DNA of 64,000 nt from an uncultured bacterium (GTDB lineage: Bacteria; Muiribacteriota; Ozemobacteria; Ozemobacterales; Ozemobacteraceae), in NCBI GenBank assembly GCA_937949615.1, contig CALEDQ010000004.1, positions 329,011-393,010 on the forward strand. Direction: 5' to 3'. Positions 1-9,342 of the stretch are shown in pieces. A program made the translations under genes and the position numbers. Each line of letters begins with the position of its first letter. Position 1 is the stretch's first letter. The notes beneath the pieces were generated by a model, which did no database searches, was not told the origin of the DNA, and saw only the letters and a program-made list of their open reading frames with translations.

Positions 1-3000
1 ATTCAGTTTCTGGGAAATCTGCGGCGCAGACTGCCCGTCAAACTCGCCGGCAGCCGGTTGTTCTGCCGGCAAAGACACTCTGATAGCCGATATGACCGAG
101 CTGAGTCGCGCCGCGAAGTTCTTCATTTCATTTTCAATCTGAGGCGCAGGCCGTGCTTCCTTGATGCAGCGTTCGAGAGTCTGGGCCTGAGTAAAGACTT
201 CGGTCGCTCCAAGATTGCCAGAAACGCCCTTGATGGCATGCACAAGCTGAGCCGCTCTGGTTGTGTCACCCTGTTCGAGCAACTGGGCGATTCTGGTGGA
301 AACATTCGCCTGCTCTTCGACAAACCGCCGCAGCAGTTTGATATAGAGCGAAAAATTGCCCATCACCCGGCGCATGCCCGAAACGACGTCGAGTCCATCG
401 ATTCTGAAGTTTTCAGGGCTGCCCGCTGCGGTCAGCACATCTATCGACTGCGTCTTCGGAATATGCTGATCAGGACGACAGAAGCGTCTGATTGTCTGAA
501 AAAGATCCTCAGGGTTGATCGGCTTGACGATGTGCGCATTCATGCCCGACTGCAGACAGCGATCGCGCGCATCGCTCATCGCGTGAGCGGTCATTGCGAC
601 AATCGGCAGATCGGCAAACCTCGCATCGGCTCTGATCATGCGGGTCGCATCAAGACCGTCCATGTGAGGCATCTGCACGTCCATCAGAACAATATCCCAC
701 GAAACATCAGCGGCCATGATCTCTTCGACTGCCTGACAGCCATCGTTGGCAATGCGCACCGAACAGCCGGCCTGCTGCAGAAGCTCGAGCGCGATTTCCT
801 GGTTGATCAGGTTGTCTTCGGCGAGCAGAACCCTGACGCCGTAGAGCTGGTTTTTCCAGTCGTGCTCTTCGAAATGCTTGATCCCCTGGCGGCGCAGCAG
901 TGGGGCAAAAATGCCGATTACCGTGTTCATCATATCAGACGGGGTTATCGGAGCCATGATCACGTCGTCGGCAACCGTGCTGCGAATGGTTTTATCATTG
1001 CAGAGCGCCGAAAATTCATCACGGTGGGCAACCAGCACCACCGCCGGGCGTTTTTTCAGAGCGGGGTCGTTGCGAATGCTGCGCGCCAGTTCGACACCAT
1101 CCATATCAGGCAGTTTGACATATATGAAAACCAGGTCGCAGATCTGTTCTTCAGGCTGAGTTTTAAGCATTGCCAACAGCTCACGCCCCGAAGGCACAAG
1201 CCTGACCGAAGCGGAAGACATTTCGAGATGTGCCATGAGACCGCGCCACGGCAATACCCGGCTGTCGGTAATGATGAATCGGCGACCACTGAGAACCTCC
1301 GATACCGGCTGGGCTTTCGTAATTTCAACCCCGAACCAGGCCGAGAAAAAGAAACGGCTGCCGCAGCCAGACTCTGATTCGACTTCGAGCTGACCACCCA
1401 TGGCGTTTGCCAGCTTGCGCGAAATGCTCAGGCCAAGCCCGGTGCCGCCATATTTACGCGTTGTCGAGCCATCAGCCTGCGAAAAATCTTCGAAAATACG
1501 CTTCTGCTGTTCTGTCGAAAGGCCAATGCCGGTATCGCGCACCGAAAATTCAAGTTTGACCTGTGACTCAATTTTTTCAAGCAGAGAGACTCTAACCTCG
1601 ATCTCGCCGCGTTCGGTGAATTTGAAAGCGTTCGAAACGAGATTGGTCAGAATCTGACCCAGACGATGCGGGTCACCGATTAAATTTTCTGGAACATCTG
1701 GCGGAATCATGAAGAAAAAATAGATTTCCTTGCCATTACCACCTGTCGAAACGACGTTAGCAAGATCGCTCATCACTTCGTCGAGAATAAAGCTGGTATT
1801 TTCGATGCTGAGTTTGCCGGCTTCGATCTTTGAAAAATCGAGAATGTCGTTGATCAGCTCAAGAACCTTGTTGCCCGAAACGAGAATTTTGTTGAGATAT
1901 TCATGCATTTTGTCGGGCATGCCAGATTTCAGCGCCAGATGCGAATACCCGATTACCGCATTCATCGGGGTTCTGATCTCATGACTCATATTGGCAAGGA
2001 ACTGACTTTTGGCAATACTGGCGGTTTCGGCGGCTTTTTTTGCCTCTTCGAGCGCCTTCTGGGTATTCAGGCTCTCGGTGATATCTTCTTTGACGGCGAT
2101 AAAATGGGCAATCCGGCCTTCAGCATCGATAACCGGCGAGATGTTGGCCGATTCCCAGTACAGCTCGCCCGTCTTGCGCCGGTTACAGAAGCGACCGGTC
2201 CAGCTTTTTCCGCTGAGAATCGTCTGCCACATGTCGTGATAATACTCTGACGAATGGACCCGTGAATTGACGATGCGCGGCGTCTGACCGATCGCCTCAT
2301 CACGGCTGTAGCCACTGCTTTTGCAGAATGAACTGTTAACATACTCGATCACGCCATCGGCATCGGTTATGACCACCATATTGGCACTGTTTTCGATAGC
2401 GCGCGACAGCAGTTTCATGCCGTGCATCGAGTCGGCGAGCTCATTCAGGGTCTGCTGGCGGCCGTAGAGAGCAAAAGCGAATATCGAAAGCACAACGCTG
2501 AGAACAAAACTGCTGACCAGCACGAAGGCCGAATCAAAACGCTGCATCGATTCTTCGTAAGCCGGCAGCGAGAAAAATCTGGCATGCAGAAACCGGCCGC
2601 AGATATCGACCGTAGAAGTTGCGACAAAGCGTGATCGGCGACAACTGCCAATACCAAGGCTGGTTGAATCACACACCAGCGTTTCGGCAGTTTCTGAGGC
2701 GTTGTCATACAGCTGAACGCCGATCTCGTCTTTGTAAGTGCCAAGAACTGAGCTGACGTATTCAACAAGACAAACCGGACTGATAACCATGCCAAACAAC
2801 TGCCGGGTCGCCGACGCCTGGTCTTCTGGATTCAACCTTCTGAAAACCGGAAAAACTCTGAGAAAGCCGGTTTTAGTCTCAGCCATCGCGGTACTCTCTA
2901 TCAGATTTATCCGACCTGAAATTGCTGAGTTACCGGTTTTTAAAGCTTCCTCGACTGCCTGCCGCCGAACCGGATCAGACAAAAGATCATAACCAAGAAC

Positions 3001-3507
3001 CTTGTCGATCTGAGTGTTTTGTGGTGAAACCATAGCCACCGGCAGATACTTCTCTCTTTTGCCGGCCGGCATTATTTTCAAAGATGACGATGCGAGAATC
3101 ATTGTTTCTGTGCCGGTCTGAAGCAAGTCGTCACCGGTTATAAACGGAGCGAAGCCGATCGCGTAAACCCCGGGGTAAAATCGCTGCACCTGCAGAGAGT
3201 CGATAAAAGAATCCCATTCCTGACTGGTCACTTCTGTCGATGCCCCAAACAAAGCGGCACAACCGCGCAGCAGTGCATCGTGCCCATTTGAAACGGCAGC
3301 CAGTCGGTTCTGAAACTCACGCACTGATGAGTTGAACTGAAGCCTGTCACGATCGGAATCATGGGTCGTCACTTCCCGCCAGACCCATACGGAAGCAACG
3401 AACGACACGATCAGAACCAGCCATGGGATTAACCAGCCTGCGGTTTTTTGCCCCGCGCCATGCCTTTTGAGCGCCGAAGCATCGCCAGTCGATGGCTTCT
3501 GATCCAT
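1..3507 (-). CDS. CHASE-domain hybrid sensor histidine kinase with receiver and Hpt domains (C-terminus off the window)
   Basis: The reverse strand is open for 1169 codons from ATG 3507 to base 1, so the protein continues past the left edge. A GAGGTGAG ribosome site sits just before the start. Visible order: N-terminal membrane segment (about residues 18-38), an extracytoplasmic CHASE-like sensor region, a second membrane segment near 325-345, a PAS domain, the HisKA H-box with His509 in MSHEIRTPMN, an HATPase domain with DTGIGLS and GGTGLGLSIS, a receiver-like region, a canonical receiver with Asp943 in LMDVQMPHMDG, and an Hpt domain with His1090 in HAIKGVSGNLG. This is a complete multistep phosphorelay in one polypeptide: ligand sensing outside, phosphate passed His-Asp-His. 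The output partner is not in the window. The first receiver has a less typical acceptor region and may be degenerate. Confidence 0.93.
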   Translation of the reverse strand, partial: MDQKPSTGDASALKRHGAGQKTAGWLIPWLVLIVSFVASVWVWREVTTHDSDRDRLQFNSSVREFQNRLAAVSNGHDALLRGCAALFGASTEVTSQEWDSFIDSLQVQRFYPGVYAIGFAPFITGDDLLQTGTETMILASSSLKIMPAGKREKYLPVAMVSPQNTQIDKVLGYDLLSDPVRRQAVEEALKTGNSAISGRINLIESTAMAETKTGFLRVFPVFRRLNPEDQASATRQLFGMVISPVCLVEYVSSVLGTYKDEIGVQLYDNASETAETLVCDSTSLGIGSCRRSRFVATSTVDICGRFLHARFFSLPAYEESMQRFDSAFVLVSSFVLSVVLSIFAFALYGRQQTLNELADSMHGMKLLSRAIENSANMVVITDADGVIEYVNSSFCKSSGYSRDEAIGQTPRIVNSRVHSSEYYHDMWQTILSGKSWTGRFCNRRKTGELYWESANISPVIDAEGRIAHFIAVKEDITESLNTQKALEEAKKAAETASIAKSQFLANMSHEIRTPMNAVIGYSHLALKSGMPDKMHEYLNKILVSGNKVLELINDILDFSKIEAGKLSIENTSFILDEVMSDLANVVSTGGNGKEIYFFFMIPPDVPENLIGDPHRLGQILTNLVSNAFKFTERGEIEVRVSLLEKIESQVKLEFSVRDTGIGLSTEQQKRIFEDFSQADGSTTRKYGGTGLGLSISRKLANAMGGQLEVESESGCGSRFFFSAWFGVEITKAQPVSEVLSGRRFIITDSRVLPWRGLMAHLEMSSASVRLVPSGRELLAMLKTQPEEQICDLVFIYVKLPDMDGVELARSIRNDPALKKRPAVVLVAHRDEFSALCNDKTIRSTVADDVIMAPITPSDMMNTVIGIFAPLLRRQGIKHFEEHDWKNQLYGVRVLLAEDNLINQEIALELLQQAGCSVRIANDGCQAVEEIMAADVSWDIVLMDVQMPHMDGLDATRMIRADARFADLPIVAMTAHAMSDARDRCLQSGMNAHIVKPINPEDLFQTIRRFCRPDQHIPKTQSIDVLTAAGSPENFRIDGLDVVSGMRRVMGNFSLYIKLLRRFVEEQANVSTRIAQLLEQGDTTRAAQLVHAIKGVSGNLGATEVFTQAQTLERCIKEARPAPQIENEMKNFAARLSSVISAIRVSLPAEQPAAGEFDGQSAPQISQKLN

Positions 3508-3603
3508 TTCTCACCTCTTCGCCAGTCTTCCAAAGCTCAGGTCTGCCATGCAGTCAGATCGCCGGACGACTTGTACACTTCAGACACCAATTTTTACTAT
3601 TTA

Positions 3604-3612
3604 AGTATAGCA
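3604..3612 (-). promoter_or_regulatory. candidate extended -10 element for the sensor kinase gene
   Basis: On the reverse strand TGC-TATACT lies about 100 bases upstream of the kinase start. No good -35 hexamer is seen 17 bases further up, which fits an extended -10 promoter. This is a motif match only. Confidence 0.3.
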
Positions 3613-3673
3613 TGCCGAAAGTCTCATGCACCACAACACATTAAATGCTCCAGCCACAACCATCGGTCACCAC

Positions 3674-3703
3674 TTGTAAAAAAGCATTTTTTACGGATAC
3701 AAT
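3674..3703 (+). promoter_or_regulatory. candidate sigma-70 promoter for the TPR protein
   Basis: TTGTAA and TACAAT are separated by 18 bases, about 30 bases upstream of the coding start. Motif match only. Confidence 0.35.
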
Positions 3704-3733
3704 GATAAAAATATCCTTAAACGAGGTATGCAG

Positions 3734-5125
3734 GTGAAACAATTCAGAATTTTCCTTGGCGTTCTTTTCATGTTTTTTGTTTTGTCAGCTGTTAATGCTC
3801 AGGACAGTGGTGAAAAAGATCTCCGTTGGGCTAAAAGCCTTATGGAAAAAGGCGATTATGCCTATGCCATCGAAAAATTCGAAGATATTGCCCGTTCTGA
3901 ATACAATTCCGGGCGCATCAGAAAAGAAGCCCTGTATTTTGCCGGCTACTGTCATGTTAAAAACAACGACCCCTGGCAGGCCGTAAGAGTGTTCGAACGC
4001 TTTCTCGAAAAATATGACGACGGCATTTCTTCAGAACTGATTCCTGATGCTCTTTACGTGCTCGGCAGGGTCTATGAAGAAACCAGCGACCAGCGCAATG
4101 CAATAAAAGTTTATCAGCGCTGTGCCAAAAACTACCCAGGCAATTCCTTCGCCCGTAAATCAAAGGACCGCCTGAAAGAACTCGGTGGCGGCAGCAATAC
4201 CGACCCATTCGACGATGGTCAGCCGGGCGGCTACGATCCAGAACCTGGCCACGGGCATGACAACGACCATGGGCACCCCGGCAGCGCTTCTGGTATTTCC
4301 AGAGAAATCCGCCAGCTGCTGAAAACTGCCGAAACCATCAGTAACTCATATACCCGCGACCAGATGCTGCTTGAAGGTGCCGACCAGGCCCGCACCGGTG
4401 ATGATTTTGTCGCCATCGCAAAAGCGATAAGCAATGACTTCACCCGCAGTCAGATTTTCGACAAGGTTCGTGCCAACAAGAATTACCAGCGCTTCACCGC
4501 GGCCAGCATGGTCGAACTTGCAGGTTTTATCAATAACAGCTACCTGAAAGATCAGTTTCTCGTTAACCTGGCCGGCGACTTCGCCAGACGCGACTACGTC
4601 AGCAACTACGACTTCGTCGAGTTCTCGGCAGCCATGAACAATGACGCAATGCGCCAGCAGCTGTTTGACGCCGTTACCGGCAGTACCGCCTTCAAATTCA
4701 TGAATGCCAGAACGGTGGCTGATCTGGCCAATACCTGTAAAAACGCCTATATCCATGACCAGCTGCTGGTAACCGCTGCCCAGAAGAACGGCTATTCGCG
4801 CCACGAACTTCTCATTCTCGCCGATGCCTGCACCAATTCGTTCAATAAAACACAGATTCTCTCAATGTCAGGCAGCAGCTCCGGTCACTATCGTCGCAAT
4901 GCGACAGCAGTTTCCGAAGCTTCCGATCCGTTTGCCGGCTTCACTTTCGACAAAGGCAGAATCAACAGAATCAACGATTTCATCAGCGCTGTGGAAAGCA
5001 GAAAGCTGGTCGGCGACAAAGCAAGACTGCTTCAGAAAGACGATCTGCGCGTCAAAACCGTTGGCGAATACCTCGAAAAATATCGCCAGATGCAGAAATT
5101 CGACAACCTGCATCAGCAGAAATAA
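3734..5125 (+). CDS. secreted TPR protein with a C-terminal array of about six N-x-x-x-[RK]-x-Q repeats
   Basis: I place the start at GTG 3734 because GAGG (3723-3726) lies 7 bases ahead of it; the ATG at 3728 is only one base from that site. The 463-residue product begins with a signal peptide (MKQFRIFL..., ending VNAQ). Residues about 28-150 form three TPR-like helical pairs of the outer-membrane assembly/YbgF type (ALYFAGYCHVK, ALYVLGRVYEE). A Gly/His/Asp-rich linker (GHGHDNDHGH) follows and could bind metal. The remaining 200 residues hold about six copies of a 30-35 residue helical unit centred on N-[SDA]-[YF]-x-[RK]-[DS]-Q-[MIL]-[LF]. The location is probably periplasmic. The repeat is not one I recognise. 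The gene stands alone and ends at a strong shared terminator. Confidence 0.85.
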   Translation: MKQFRIFLGVLFMFFVLSAVNAQDSGEKDLRWAKSLMEKGDYAYAIEKFEDIARSEYNSGRIRKEALYFAGYCHVKNNDPWQAVRVFERFLEKYDDGISSELIPDALYVLGRVYEETSDQRNAIKVYQRCAKNYPGNSFARKSKDRLKELGGGSNTDPFDDGQPGGYDPEPGHGHDNDHGHPGSASGISREIRQLLKTAETISNSYTRDQMLLEGADQARTGDDFVAIAKAISNDFTRSQIFDKVRANKNYQRFTAASMVELAGFINNSYLKDQFLVNLAGDFARRDYVSNYDFVEFSAAMNNDAMRQQLFDAVTGSTAFKFMNARTVADLANTCKNAYIHDQLLVTAAQKNGYSRHELLILADACTNSFNKTQILSMSGSSSGHYRRNATAVSEASDPFAGFTFDKGRINRINDFISAVESRKLVGDKARLLQKDDLRVKTVGEYLEKYRQMQKFDNLHQQK

Positions 5126-5128
5126 GCC

Positions 5129-5175
5129 TAAAAGCAAAAGCCGGTCAGCAGATTGCTGACCGGCTTTTGCTTTTA
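5129..5175. terminator. bidirectional terminator between convergent genes
   Basis: A perfect 22-bp inverted repeat with a 3-base loop (5151-5153). It has a T-rich end on one strand and an A-rich start on the other, so it can stop transcription of the TPR gene and of the ABC operon coming from the right. Confidence 0.9.
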
Positions 5176-5213
5176 GACTGCTTAAAGTGGATTTAACCTC
5201 AGAATCAGGGCGA

Positions 5214-6668
5214 TTATTTATCGCGACGGATAATGTGATAACCGAACGGACTTTTTACCACACCTGAAATTTCGCCCACCTTCAGCGCATAAGCGGCATC
5301 TTCGAACTCTTTTGCCATCATACCCCGGCCAAATTCGCCAAGGGAACCGGCGGCCGACTTACCGCTCGGGCAATCGGAGTTTTCAGCGGCAATTTTGCCG
5401 AATTCCTCGCCCTTTTTGATGCGGGCAAGCAGTTCTTCAGCCAGCTTTTTCGCCTCTTCGTCGCTTCTCGTCGCCTCGCTGCGCTCAGCGCCCTTGTAAG
5501 CAAGAAGAATGTGGCTGGCGGAAACCTTGTCGCTGATCGCGGCAGCCACGCTGGCCACTTCGGCAGTGCCCGAAGCATTGGCAGGCGGTGCCGGTTTCGG
5601 TTTCGCTTCGCTGAGGTCAGCAGCCCTGAGCATCAGCGGCTTAACCCTGTGTTCCTGCAGAGTATAAAGCATTTTTTTCGCATTGGCAGACAGTTCATCA
5701 GCAAGAGAACGAACTGCGGCATCTGAACCTGCGTATTCAGCACCGAGCCACAGCAAATGCATTTTGCCTTTGCCCGGTATTTCGACTGAACCTGAACTGA
5801 TCAGCATCTGAAGTTTCAGACCGTCGAAGCTTTCGACAGTTAACGCCAGGCGGTCTGCGAGATCTTTATGCATTTCGGGGCTGTCGGTTGCGATGACATC
5901 ATCGAAAGTCAGATTGGCAAAGAAGTTCTGCAGCGCAGGCAGAGCCGACTGTTTTGTCTGCATATCTTCGGCAAGGCCGCTCAAAACCAGACTGTCAGTG
6001 GCAACAGCACGTGACAGACTGAATTCTTCATTACTGCCTGAGTATTTCCAGGCGAGCCGCTTCAGTTTGTCAGCACTGATTTTTACCAGTTCTTTGCTCA
6101 ACCAGTTTTTCTGGTCTTTATCGAGCCAGATAAAGCTCGACAGCAGATAAACATAGTCTGAGCCACCAAAGCGAAAATACTGACCATCGTTGCCAAAACC
6201 CTGGCTGCCGTCAACTGATTTTGCCTGACGGCCCTTGCCCAGATATAATTCTCTGATAGTCGCATCGGCACTATCTTTGAGAGTGATCAGAGCACTGTCG
6301 TTACCGACAACAGGCGCATCGGCCGCCAGTGAAGCGACGCCGAGATCGGCATGGCGCTGCGGATTGCCGCTGACGCTTTCAACAACTTTTGCAGCGTTAA
6401 CCCGTTGAAAAAATTCTTCCAGACGGTTTGCATCGACACGCATGTTGTGCAAAGCCGGCAGACGCCAGACGCCATTGACTTTTTTCAGTTCAATCTGCCC
6501 CTGGTCCGTCTTGAATACCATACCAGACATGCCATCGATATCGGCAGCTTCAACCAGGCTTTTGCCGATAAACGGGTCAGGAGCCACGCCAGGCTTGCTG
6601 CCATGCTGCAGCGCAAACGCCACAGCCACAAGCACAATGGCAATCAGCAATAATTTCAGGTTTTTCAC
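5214..6668 (-). CDS. DUF4340 protein fused to a C-terminal parvulin-type prolyl isomerase domain
   Basis: A 484-residue product with an N-terminal membrane anchor (LLLIAIVLVAVAFAL). The body to about residue 350 matches DUF4340 in pattern: FKTDQGQIELKKVNGVWRL, RVDANRLEEFF, then a long beta-rich stretch. Residues about 380-484 are a complete rotamase (PpiC/SurA-like) domain: SASHILLAYKG at its start, GSLGEFGRGMMAKEFEDA in the middle and SPFGYHIIRRDK at the very end. DUF4340 proteins commonly follow GldG-type genes, and here the gene is last in the ABC operon, overlapping the GldG-like gene by 4 bases. The added isomerase domain suggests a role in folding exported clients outside the membrane. 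I infer that role; the fusion is seen directly. Confidence 0.85.
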   Translation of the reverse strand: MKNLKLLLIAIVLVAVAFALQHGSKPGVAPDPFIGKSLVEAADIDGMSGMVFKTDQGQIELKKVNGVWRLPALHNMRVDANRLEEFFQRVNAAKVVESVSGNPQRHADLGVASLAADAPVVGNDSALITLKDSADATIRELYLGKGRQAKSVDGSQGFGNDGQYFRFGGSDYVYLLSSFIWLDKDQKNWLSKELVKISADKLKRLAWKYSGSNEEFSLSRAVATDSLVLSGLAEDMQTKQSALPALQNFFANLTFDDVIATDSPEMHKDLADRLALTVESFDGLKLQMLISSGSVEIPGKGKMHLLWLGAEYAGSDAAVRSLADELSANAKKMLYTLQEHRVKPLMLRAADLSEAKPKPAPPANASGTAEVASVAAAISDKVSASHILLAYKGAERSEATRSDEEAKKLAEELLARIKKGEEFGKIAAENSDCPSGKSAAGSLGEFGRGMMAKEFEDAAYALKVGEISGVVKSPFGYHIIRRDK

Positions 6669-8596
6669 AGCATTGACCTCCTGGTATTCTGTCTGAAATA
6701 GATGAAACTGCCGAGAAGCATCACGAGAACTGGCATCAGCAGAAGATTAACGAAAGTAACCCGGGCACCGAGGCTTTCGATATCCTGGCGCAGCAGTTTG
6801 CGTATTTCACGGCGCCGGCGCATGGTTTCAGACTGCTCGGCACGGGCCCGCTCGACTTCACCGCGCTGTTCGGCGCTCAGAATCAGGCGTTCGCCATCTT
6901 TTTTCTGAGACTGCAGCTGGTTGATACGGTTCTGAATCTCTTCGAGCTTGCGGGTCAGGGTGATTTCCTCTTCCTGCCACTTTTTCTGGGCTTCGCGCTC
7001 GATCTCTTCGACTCTGGTGAACGAGCGGTTCGAGCGGTTGCGCGAGCGCACCGCGATCAGGTCAGATGAACCGGCGAGCAGATCGACCGAGTTGGCGACG
7101 AAAGCCAGGTTGTCGTTGAGCGGCTGCAGCAGCAGACTGCCGAAAAAGTTGACCGCTCTGACCGAATAATCGTTCTGCAGCAGGTCGGTATCGGCGACGA
7201 CCATGACCGAAACAGGTGAAGAAGCTTTGGCAACATGCTTTGTCTTAAGATCGGCATGGCGCGCTTCTCTGGCTTTTTTCGCATCTTCTGTCTCACCCTC
7301 GGGAGCAGTAACAGCCGGCGGTTCTGTAAAAGCCGAGGCGAACTGCCCTCTGATCATCGCGGCAAGCGTTTTCTGACTGCCGGTTGCCGGCAGGCTGCGC
7401 ACGATCTCGTCAGGAACCGTCATCGCCTTCATGATATCGGTTTCGTTACCGGCGGCTGTGGTCTGCAGAATGTTGGTGAATTCATAAGTCGAACCCTGAG
7501 CCTTGCTTATAAAACCGGAGTTGACGAGCAGCATGGCATTCAGTTTGCCGCTGACAGCAGCTTCACGATTGAACGATTCACCTCTGATACTCAGCCACAG
7601 CGGGTGATTGCCAAGACCCTGCGGGCCCATGTTGACCTGAGTGGCAGAGTTGACGTCGGCGGCAAGTTTCTGCGGGTTGTAATCGACGCCCCAGGCTTTG
7701 AACAGCGCCGGAACGTCAGACGAACGGTTCATCATGCCCATGAACGGATTGGCGGCGGCCTGCTGATTGTCGGCCATCGCTGCCGGGTCGACCATGACAA
7801 TCGCCCGCCCGCCCTTGACGACAAACTGGTCGATTGCATAAACCGTTGATTCCGGCAGATTTTTCGGGTGAATGACCATCAGCAGATTGATTTCGGGGCT
7901 GATCGTGTCGCTGTTCTCTTCGACTTTGCGGATGTCAAAATTCTTGCGCAGCTCTTTGACAAAGAGCCAGTCGTCGGGCTGCCCCGGCTGCGGCGCCATA
8001 AACGGCATACTGTCGGCTCTGAGAACCGGCAGCGACGAAAGAATGCCGATCACCGGCTTTTTCGCCGCCGAAACCTGCACGATAGCACGGGTGATATCGT
8101 ATTCAAGAAATTCTTCGCGGTCGACTGCAAAGAACGGAATCACCTCTTCCTTATCAGCGGCCATGGCCACCATGCCAAGATAGAATTTTTCACCGGTCGG
8201 CAGACCGGCAGCGGCAAGACCGTATTTGACCGCCCATTCTTCGACATCGGTATCAGGCTGCGGGTCGAGAACTTCGAGCTCGAGCCGGCCACCGCTGGCA
8301 GACACGTATTCGCCGAGAAATTCCTCTACCCTTTTCCCATACTGTTTATAGAGAAAAGGCACATTGGCCATCGAGCGTGAAAAATAAAATTTGAGACGGG
8401 TTTTGTCATTGAGTTTACCGAGCACCGCCCGGGTGCCTTCAGAAAGGGTGAACAGCTTTTCGGCGGTCAGGTCGGCACGCAGAACCGCAAAGCCAGCAAT
8501 AAAATTCACCGCGATGAGAATTACGCCGAACAGCAGCACTGAAGCCAGTGAAGCCGCAATGCCGCCAATTTTTGTATTATTAGTATTGCTCGTCAT
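6665..8596 (-). CDS. GldG-like ABC transporter auxiliary protein
   Basis: A 643-residue protein with one N-terminal membrane helix (about 15-37), a large extracytoplasmic region and a C-terminal helix followed by a short basic tail (YFRQNTRRSML). The segment LTAEKLFTLSEGTRAVLGKL and the later VDPAAM and LLVNSGFI stretches are typical of the ABC_transp_aux/GldG family. A charged coiled-coil region (about 540-610, rich in E, R and Q) precedes the last helix. In this family the protein works with an ABC-2 permease and ATPase, both encoded immediately upstream; the substrate is unknown. It overlaps the DUF4340-parvulin gene by 4 bases, implying coupled translation. In flavobacteria the equivalent genes serve gliding; that need not hold here. 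Confidence 0.85.
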   Translation of the reverse strand: MTSNTNNTKIGGIAASLASVLLFGVILIAVNFIAGFAVLRADLTAEKLFTLSEGTRAVLGKLNDKTRLKFYFSRSMANVPFLYKQYGKRVEEFLGEYVSASGGRLELEVLDPQPDTDVEEWAVKYGLAAAGLPTGEKFYLGMVAMAADKEEVIPFFAVDREEFLEYDITRAIVQVSAAKKPVIGILSSLPVLRADSMPFMAPQPGQPDDWLFVKELRKNFDIRKVEENSDTISPEINLLMVIHPKNLPESTVYAIDQFVVKGGRAIVMVDPAAMADNQQAAANPFMGMMNRSSDVPALFKAWGVDYNPQKLAADVNSATQVNMGPQGLGNHPLWLSIRGESFNREAAVSGKLNAMLLVNSGFISKAQGSTYEFTNILQTTAAGNETDIMKAMTVPDEIVRSLPATGSQKTLAAMIRGQFASAFTEPPAVTAPEGETEDAKKAREARHADLKTKHVAKASSPVSVMVVADTDLLQNDYSVRAVNFFGSLLLQPLNDNLAFVANSVDLLAGSSDLIAVRSRNRSNRSFTRVEEIEREAQKKWQEEEITLTRKLEEIQNRINQLQSQKKDGERLILSAEQRGEVERARAEQSETMRRRREIRKLLRQDIESLGARVTFVNLLLMPVLVMLLGSFIYFRQNTRRSML

Positions 8597-8607
8597 TGTC
8601 TGCCTCC

Positions 8608-9342
8608 TTACTCGGCTTTCTTGCGTTCAAGCACCAGGGCATTGGCCGCCAGCATGAACACGATCACCGAAACAAAATATACCAGGTCACGACTGTCGAT
8701 CAGGCCACGCTGAAAGCCCTGATAATGCGTAAAGAAACTGAAGGCCGAGATTGCGTCAGAAAGCCAGACCGGCAGATAGCGGTTCAAAAAGTCGGTAAAG
8801 ACACCAACGCCGAGCATCAGCATTGAAAAGCAGGCAACGACCGAAATTACGAAGCTGATAACCTGATTTTTGGTCATCGCCGAAAACAGGCAGGTTACTG
8901 CAAGAAAAGCGCCTGACAGCATAAATGACCCGAGATATGAACTGAAAATGATGCCGTAATCAGGGCTGCCAAGGTAAGCGACCGTAAGCACCATCGGGAA
9001 AGTCAGAACCAGCGCGATGCCGATAAACAGCCAGGCAGCGACAAATTTGCCGGCCAGGGCTTCCCACAGGGTGATTGGCAGAGTGAACAGCAGTTCAATT
9101 GTGCCGCTTTTGCGTTCTTCAGACCAGAGACGCATACCGACCGCCGGCACCAGAAACAGATACAGCCAGGGGTGCCAGATAAAAAACGGTTCAAGGGTGG
9201 CAATGCGGTTTTCGAAAAATCTTGAAATGAAGAAAGTGCAGCCAGAGGTTGCCAGCAGGAAAATTACGATAAAAACATAAGCGACCGGCGACTCGAAATA
9301 ACTTTTGAGTTCGCGTTTCAGCACAGCTTTGAAGTTTCTCAT
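8608..9342 (-). CDS. ABC-2 type permease (GldF-like)
   Basis: A 244-residue integral membrane protein with about six hydrophobic helices. It begins MRNFKAVLKRELKSYFESPVAY... and has the family motif RLWSEERKSGTIELL after the second helix. It is the membrane channel subunit of the ATPase/permease/auxiliary set, and its start overlaps the ATPase stop by 4 bases. Translocated substrate unknown. Confidence 0.9.
   Translation of the reverse strand: MRNFKAVLKRELKSYFESPVAYVFIVIFLLATSGCTFFISRFFENRIATLEPFFIWHPWLYLFLVPAVGMRLWSEERKSGTIELLFTLPITLWEALAGKFVAAWLFIGIALVLTFPMVLTVAYLGSPDYGIIFSSYLGSFMLSGAFLAVTCLFSAMTKNQVISFVISVVACFSMLMLGVGVFTDFLNRYLPVWLSDAISAFSFFTHYQGFQRGLIDSRDLVYFVSVIVFMLAANALVLERKKAE

Noticed and set aside
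58..1377. 439-codon forward open frame at the left edge
   Set aside because: It is the shadow of the reverse-strand sensor kinase, whose H-box, receiver and Hpt motifs are all on the other strand.
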